From Actinomycetota bacterium (lineage in GTDB: Bacteria > Actinomycetota > Nitriliruptoria > Nitriliruptorales > Nitriliruptoraceae): DNA of 32,365 nt. Positions 28,922 to 32,365 of the stretch are shown piece after piece. Position 1 is the first letter of the stretch, and every line of letters begins with the position of its first letter. The position numbers and the translations under genes are program-made. Where the stretch lies: contig JAHWJY010000022.1 in the NCBI GenBank assembly GCA_019348135.1, forward strand, positions 1 through 32,365, read 5' to 3'. Below the pieces are notes generated by a model. It ran no database searches. It was not told where the DNA came from and saw only the letters and a list, made by a program, of their open reading frames with translations.

Positions 28922-29500
28922 CTACCCCTTCGGCCGGTCGAGGACGCCGCTTGATCCCGCGGGACCGTCCTCCGGGCCATCGCGTTCCACCGAGACGACC
29001 TCCACGTCGATCTCTGCGTGAGATCGTCTGCGACGCTGCTCAACCACGTCGTCGTCCGGAACCCGCCCCGGGGACCGCCGGCGGCCGCCCGGAGCGCTCC
29101 CCGGACGCGCGCCGCCGGTCGTCGTCCGCAGCAGCCGGACCGGGGCCGGCGTGAGCCGGGCCCGCAACGCGCGGCTCAGGAGGCGCCTCGTGGGAGGCAG
29201 CACGGCGGCCAGGCCGACGGCGTCGGTGACGAACCCCGGTGTGAGCAGGAGCGCACCCCCGACGAGCACCAGCGCGCCCTGGACGACCTCGTCCCCCGGC
29301 CAGCGTGCCTCGGTGAGCGCCGTGCGGAACGCCAGCCACGCCCGTCGCCCCTCGCGCTTCACCAGCACCGCGCCGATGACGCTGTCGAGGAGCAGGAGCG
29401 CCAGCGTCGCCGGCAGACCCAGCCAGTCGTTGACCCGGCCGATGACCGCGAGCTCCACCAGCGGGACGACGATGAAGGCGATGAGGAGGAGGAGAGGCAT
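28922..29500 (-). CDS. fxsA: FxsA family membrane protein
   Basis: A 192-residue FxsA-family protein. The N-terminal ~110 residues match the family: MPLLLLIAFIVVPLVELAVI (helix 1), VNDWLGLPATLALLLLDSVIGAVLVKREG (helices 2-3), and GALVLVGGALLLTPGFVTDAVG followed by PPTRR (helix 4). FxsA of E. coli modulates phage T7 exclusion by the F plasmid; the normal role is unknown. The ~70-residue tail is Arg/Gly/Pro-rich, then acidic, and probably cytoplasmic and disordered. The ATG at 29500 starts the family domain and lies 6 nt after a TACGAT box without a ribosome site, so the message may be leaderless. The gene is divergent from the SpoU methyltransferase. Confidence 0.9.
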   Translation of the reverse strand: MPLLLLIAFIVVPLVELAVIGRVNDWLGLPATLALLLLDSVIGAVLVKREGRRAWLAFRTALTEARWPGDEVVQGALVLVGGALLLTPGFVTDAVGLAAVLPPTRRLLSRALRARLTPAPVRLLRTTTGGARPGSAPGGRRRSPGRVPDDDVVEQRRRRSHAEIDVEVVSVERDGPEDGPAGSSGVLDRPKG

Positions 29501-29506
29501 CCCGTC

Positions 29507-29512
29507 ATCGTA
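29507..29512 (-). promoter_or_regulatory. candidate leaderless -10 box (TACGAT) for fxsA
   Basis: On the minus strand TACGAT is followed by GACGGG and then the ATG at 29500. The distance fits transcription starting at the start codon. Confidence 0.5.
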
Positions 29513-29546
29513 CGGAGCCACGCCGGCCCGGTGCCACGCCGCCGCC

Positions 29547-29552
29547 TACCGT
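29547..29552 (+). promoter_or_regulatory. candidate -10 box (TACCGT) for the SpoU gene
   Basis: TACCGT is followed by a pyrimidine-rich CCCTCCCTCC leader and, 27 nt on, by the likely start region at 29580. This repeats the layout before the FAH-family gene at 25630. Confidence 0.4.
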
Positions 29553-29579
29553 TCGTCCCTCCCTCCCCGAGAGCCGCCC

Positions 29580-30323
29580 ATCGAGCCCGCGACCCGCCTG
29601 GACGAGGCCCGACGCGACCCCGGCCGCGTCGTGCTGGAGGGTGTGCACGCGGTCAAGCACGCGCTCCGGTTCGGCGCCCGGCTGGACGTCGTGTGGACAC
29701 CCGACCGCGGCTCCCTCGTCGAGCTCGTGGCCGAGCTCGCGCCCGACGTCCTGGTCGCGGTGACGGCGCTCGCGGTCGAGGTCGACCGGTCGACGTGGGC
29801 CCGCCTCGCCCCGCGCGGGCTCCCCTCGCCGGCGCTCGGGCTCGCCGCCCGGCCGGGGGTCGTCCCGGCGGACGTGCTCGCGGCCCCGGGGCCCGCCCCC
29901 GTCGTGCTGCTCGAGGCTCCGCGTCACCTCGGCAACGTCGGGGCGGTGGTCCGGGTCGCGGCGGCCGCCGGCGCGGCCGGCGTGCTCGTCACCGGTCCGT
30001 CCGACCCGTGGGCGCCCGGCGCGGTGCGTGGCGGCGCGGGGCTGCAGTTCGCCGTCCCCACGGCACAGGTCGACGACCTGCCGGCGACCGACCGTCCGCT
30101 CGTGGCGCTCGATCCCACGGGCGAGCGTCTCACGGCCGGCGCGGTCCCGGACCGTGCCGTGCTGGCCTTCGGGACCGAGCGGCACGGCCTGTCGACGGCG
30201 CTGCTCGAGCGCGCCGAGCACCGCGTCGCCATCCCGATGCGGCCCGGCGTGTCGAGCCTCAACCTCGCCACCGCGGTCGCGATCGTGCTCTACGCCGGCG
30301 GGACGGGACCGCCATCCCAGTAG
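29580..30323 (+). CDS. SpoU (TrmH) family RNA 2'-O-methyltransferase
   Basis: A protein of 230-247 residues of the SPOUT superfamily. The N-terminal domain contains VLEGVHAVKHALRFGA, the RNA-binding-side domain of this family. The knot domain shows motif 1, NVGAVVRVAAAAGAAGVLVTG with the catalytic Arg, motif 2, LAFGTERHGLS, and motif 3, IPMRPGVSSLNLATAVAIVLY, which binds S-adenosylmethionine. It methylates a ribose in rRNA or tRNA; the target is not known. The start is a puzzle: the 17 residues before GTG 29631 (EPATRLDEARRDPGRV) look like genuine family sequence, but no ATG, GTG or TTG precedes them; ATC at 29580 fits the leader layout. Its TAG stop lies inside the -10 box of the next gene. 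Confidence 0.85.
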   Translation: MEPATRLDEARRDPGRVVLEGVHAVKHALRFGARLDVVWTPDRGSLVELVAELAPDVLVAVTALAVEVDRSTWARLAPRGLPSPALGLAARPGVVPADVLAAPGPAPVVLLEAPRHLGNVGAVVRVAAAAGAAGVLVTGPSDPWAPGAVRGGAGLQFAVPTAQVDDLPATDRPLVALDPTGERLTAGAVPDRAVLAFGTERHGLSTALLERAEHRVAIPMRPGVSSLNLATAVAIVLYAGGTGPPSQ

Positions 30324-30326
30324 GCT
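30321..30326 (+). promoter_or_regulatory. candidate -10 box (TAGGCT) for the acyl-CoA dehydrogenase
   Basis: TAGGCT lies 31 nt upstream of the ATG at 30358 and its first three bases are the stop codon of the SpoU gene. A GCAGGAG ribosome site follows. The hexamer is identical to those before pfkB and the alpha/beta hydrolase gene. Confidence 0.4.
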
Positions 30327-30357
30327 GGAGGTCCGCAGCCCGGGCAGGAGCGTCGCC

Positions 30358-32070
30358 ATGACCGTCGACCAGACCGGCTTCTTCCAGGACCCGCCGCGCC
30401 TCCGCGACGAGTGGGAGGACGACCTCGCCCTACGTCGCTACCTCGAGCGCGTCCTGCCGGCCGAGGTGCTCGCCGAGATCACGCCGTCGCTGGCCGAGAT
30501 GGGACACCTCGCCGCGAACGAGCTCTACGACGACGCGATCGAGCTCGACACCCGCGCGAAGGAGCCCCGGCTCGTCCACTTCGATGCCTGGGGCAACCGG
30601 GTCGACCGCATCGAGACCGCTCCCGAGTGGTCCCGCATGGGCGCCGTCTCGGCCGAGAAGGGCGTGGTCGCCACGGCCTACGAGCGGGCCCACGGCGAGT
30701 GGTCCCGGGTCCACCAGTTCGCGCTGGCGTACCTCTACGCGCCCTCCAGCGCGCTGTACTCCTGCCCGCTCGCCATGACCGACGGGGCGGCCAAGACGCT
30801 GCTCGTCCACGGCGACCAGGCCCTCATCGACCGCGCCGTCCCGCGCCTCACCAGCCGCGACCCCGCGCAGGCCTGGACGTCGGGGCAGTGGATGACCGAG
30901 CGGACCGGTGGCTCCGACGTCGGCATCTCCGAGACCGTCGCCGTCAAGGACGGCGCCGTCTGGCGGCTCTCCGGCACCAAGTGGTTCACCTCGGCCGTCA
31001 CCTCGCAGATGGCCCTCACCCTCGCCCGCCCCGAGGGCAACGACCGCGGAGGTCGGGGGCTCGCGATGTTCTACGTCGAGGTCCGCGACGAGGCGGACCG
31101 GCTGAACCACCTCCGGGTGCTGCGGCTGAAGGACAAGCTGGGGACACGGCAGATGCCCACGGCCGAGCTGGCCCTCGACGGGACCGTCGCCCACCTCGTC
31201 GGCGGGCCGTCCGACGGCACCCGCAACATCACCCCGATGCTCACGGTCACGCGGCTGTGGAACGCGGTCATCGCCGGCGCCGGCATGCGCCGCACCCTCG
31301 CGCTCTCCCGGGACTACGCGACCCGCCGGACGGCCTTCGGTCGGCGCCTGGTCGACCAGCCGCTGCACCAGGCCACGCTCGCCTGGATGCGCGTGCAGCA
31401 CGAGGCGGCGCTGCAGCTGTCGTTCCGGGCCGTGGAACTGCTCGGCCGCGACGAGGCGGGGATCGCCACCGAGCAGGAGCGGAGGATCCTCCGGATGCTG
31501 CTCCCGATCGCCAAGCTCGTGACCGGCAAGCAGGCCGTCGCGGTGGCGTCCGAGGGCCTCGAGGCCTTCGGGGGCGCGGGCTACATCGAGGACACCCACC
31601 TCCCCGTGCTGCTGCGCGACGCCCAGGTCCTGCCGATCTGGGAGGGCACGACCAACGTCCTGTCGCTCGACACCCTGCGGGCGCTGCAGCGCGACGACAC
31701 GCTGTCGGCGTACACCGGCGAGGTGCGTCGGGCGGCCGCGCTGGCCTCGGACGCACGGCTGGCGGTGGTCGCCCGCGACGCCGTCCGGGCGGTCGAGCAC
31801 GCCGAGGCGTGGCTCGCCGGCGGCATGACCGGACCGGGGATCGACGCTGTCCAACACGGGGCGCGCCGCTTCGCGATGACGCTCGGCCGGGCGCTGCAGG
31901 CCGCCCTGCTCTGCGTCCAGGCGCAGCACGACCTCGACCGCCACGGTGACGCGCGCGGGGTCGCGGTCGCACGCCGGTTCGCTGCGGCCGGCATCGATCT
32001 CCTCGAGGAGGCCGGCGCCATGCTCGCGGGGGACGCCGCGCTGGCGGCGGACACGCCCCTGCCGGGCTGA
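30358..32070 (+). CDS. AidB-like acyl-CoA dehydrogenase
   Basis: A 570-residue flavoprotein of the AidB-type branch of acyl-CoA dehydrogenases, longer than the usual ~380. The N-terminal helical part has WGNRVDRIETAPEWSRM, then GQWMTERTGGSDVG and LSGTKWFTSA for FAD contact, and RRTAFGRRLVDQPLHQATLA in the C-terminal helical domain. EAFGGAGYIEDTHLPVLLRD and IWEGTTNVLSLD carry the family end and the region of the catalytic residue. The extra ~130 C-terminal residues are helical and typical of AidB. E. coli AidB belongs to the response to DNA alkylation, but many relatives oxidise acyl-CoA; the role here is open. The ATG at 30358 has AGGAG 8 nt upstream. Confidence 0.9.
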   Translation: MTVDQTGFFQDPPRLRDEWEDDLALRRYLERVLPAEVLAEITPSLAEMGHLAANELYDDAIELDTRAKEPRLVHFDAWGNRVDRIETAPEWSRMGAVSAEKGVVATAYERAHGEWSRVHQFALAYLYAPSSALYSCPLAMTDGAAKTLLVHGDQALIDRAVPRLTSRDPAQAWTSGQWMTERTGGSDVGISETVAVKDGAVWRLSGTKWFTSAVTSQMALTLARPEGNDRGGRGLAMFYVEVRDEADRLNHLRVLRLKDKLGTRQMPTAELALDGTVAHLVGGPSDGTRNITPMLTVTRLWNAVIAGAGMRRTLALSRDYATRRTAFGRRLVDQPLHQATLAWMRVQHEAALQLSFRAVELLGRDEAGIATEQERRILRMLLPIAKLVTGKQAVAVASEGLEAFGGAGYIEDTHLPVLLRDAQVLPIWEGTTNVLSLDTLRALQRDDTLSAYTGEVRRAAALASDARLAVVARDAVRAVEHAEAWLAGGMTGPGIDAVQHGARRFAMTLGRALQAALLCVQAQHDLDRHGDARGVAVARRFAAAGIDLLEEAGAMLAGDAALAADTPLPG

Positions 32071-32085
32071 CGGGGCGGTCGTCGG

Positions 32086-32091
32086 TAGTCT
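32086..32091 (+). promoter_or_regulatory. candidate -10 box (TAGTCT) for the last gene
   Basis: TAGTCT is 25 nt upstream of the GTG at 32117 in the 46-nt gap after the acyl-CoA dehydrogenase stop. Confidence 0.35.
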
Positions 32092-32116
32092 CCGGGGGGC
32101 GACCAGGAGGTGCGGC

Positions 32117-32365
32117 GTGGGGATCTTCGACCGGTTCCGCCAACGCCTGCGCGACCGCCCGGCGCAGAGCGACGCCCCGGGGTTGTTCACCGCCCGCTCG
32201 GGCGCCGTGCCACCCGAGCTGGGTGGCACGCCCGGGGGCGGCACCGCGGCGGACGACGACCTCTGGAACCGCCCCGCCCCGGCACGCGAGCCCGCCCCCG
32301 AGCCGACGACCGAGGACCCGGAGGTCGAGGACCCGGAGGTCGAGGACCCGGAGGTCGAGGCGCTG
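32117..32365 (+). CDS. acidic repeat-bearing protein, C-terminus beyond window
   Basis: An open frame from GTG 32117 (AGGAGG 6 nt upstream) runs to the window edge, 83 codons. It begins VGIFDRFRQRLRDRP, an amphipathic basic helix, and then turns Pro/Gly/Ala-rich and acidic, ending in three EDPEV repeats. The MGIFDRF-type start followed by a long acidic, disordered stretch recalls the N-terminus of FtsY (signal-recognition-particle receptor) and some FHA or scaffold proteins, but the identifying domain lies outside the window. No signal peptide is seen. Coding is supported by the ribosome site, in-frame repeats and GC bias at third positions. Confidence 0.6.
   Translation, partial: MGIFDRFRQRLRDRPAQSDAPGLFTARSGAVPPELGGTPGGGTAADDDLWNRPAPAREPAPEPTTEDPEVEDPEVEDPEVEAL
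32312..32356 (+). repeat. three tandem 15-bp repeats in the last gene
   Basis: Three identical copies of GAGGACCCGGAGGTC follow each other without gaps and encode EDPEV three times, within the frame starting at 32117. Identity at the DNA level, including third positions, suggests recent copy-number change by slippage. Confidence 0.9.

Noticed and set aside
1-32365. CRISPR arrays, tRNA or rRNA genes, insertion sequences, integrases or phage genes
   Set aside because: I saw no spaced repeats, cloverleaf sequence, transposase motif or long terminal inverted repeat; the gene content and GC level are uniform throughout.

Overview
The window is very GC-rich, densely coding DNA with GTG/TTG starts, GGAGG-type ribosome sites and many 4-nt stop/start overlaps. 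A mycothiol conjugate amidase (mca), a DUF4916 protein and a GH65/beta-phosphoglucomutase pair point to an actinobacterial chromosome, perhaps a deep-branching lineage; that placement is inference. I see no tRNA, rRNA, CRISPR array, insertion sequence, integrase or phage gene. No gene-free stretch exceeds about 165 bases. The region looks like ordinary core/metabolic chromosome rather than an island.

Layout. 1-4543 (minus): a D-threonine-aldolase/D-serine-dehydratase-like PLP enzyme, a one-domain asparaginase-like protein coupled to it by ATGA, a large thioredoxin-domain protein (DUF255/YyaL type), and, behind a terminator-like hairpin and a new -10 box, an alpha/beta hydrolase cut by the window edge. 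4706-7439 (plus): a secreted orphan, a 12-helix heme-copper-oxidase-like membrane protein and a beta-phosphoglucomutase-type HAD enzyme. 7418-9853 (minus): a GH65 disaccharide phosphorylase whose 3' end overlaps the HAD gene. 9993-13165 (plus): pfkB, a small dienelactone-hydrolase-like protein, a TetR regulator and a hemerythrin protein, closed by a strong hairpin. 13290-15907 (plus): a small anchored protein coupled to a RecQ helicase with a phosphoribosyltransferase-like tail. 15916-16821 (minus): an M15 peptidase lipoprotein. 16910-20055 (plus): a DUF4916 protein, a GCS2-type carboxylate-amine ligase and a coupled aspartoacylase/AstE-like hydrolase. 20024-23015 (minus): a tight operon of a CinA-type domain protein, mca and an MFS exporter. 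23157-24095 (plus): an unknown membrane protein. 24159-25499 (minus): crotonyl-CoA carboxylase/reductase. 25662-26675 (plus): an FAH-family enzyme. 26679-29500 (minus): FxsA, a frame-broken FN3/transmembrane gene and a GAF-GGDEF diguanylate cyclase. 29580-32365 (plus): a SpoU RNA methyltransferase, an AidB-like acyl-CoA dehydrogenase and the start of an acidic, repeat-bearing protein.

How the genes may work together. GH65 phosphorylase, beta-phosphoglucomutase and Pfk-2 could carry a phosphorolysed alpha-glucobiose into glycolysis, with a phosphoglucose isomerase supplied elsewhere. The mca-MFS pair fits mycothiol-conjugate cleavage and export. The ligase/hydrolase pair at 17495-20055 looks like a make-and-break amide system of unknown substrate and is the best candidate for undescribed biology. 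Promoters recur as TAnnnT -10 hexamers, several close enough to the start codon to suggest leaderless transcripts.
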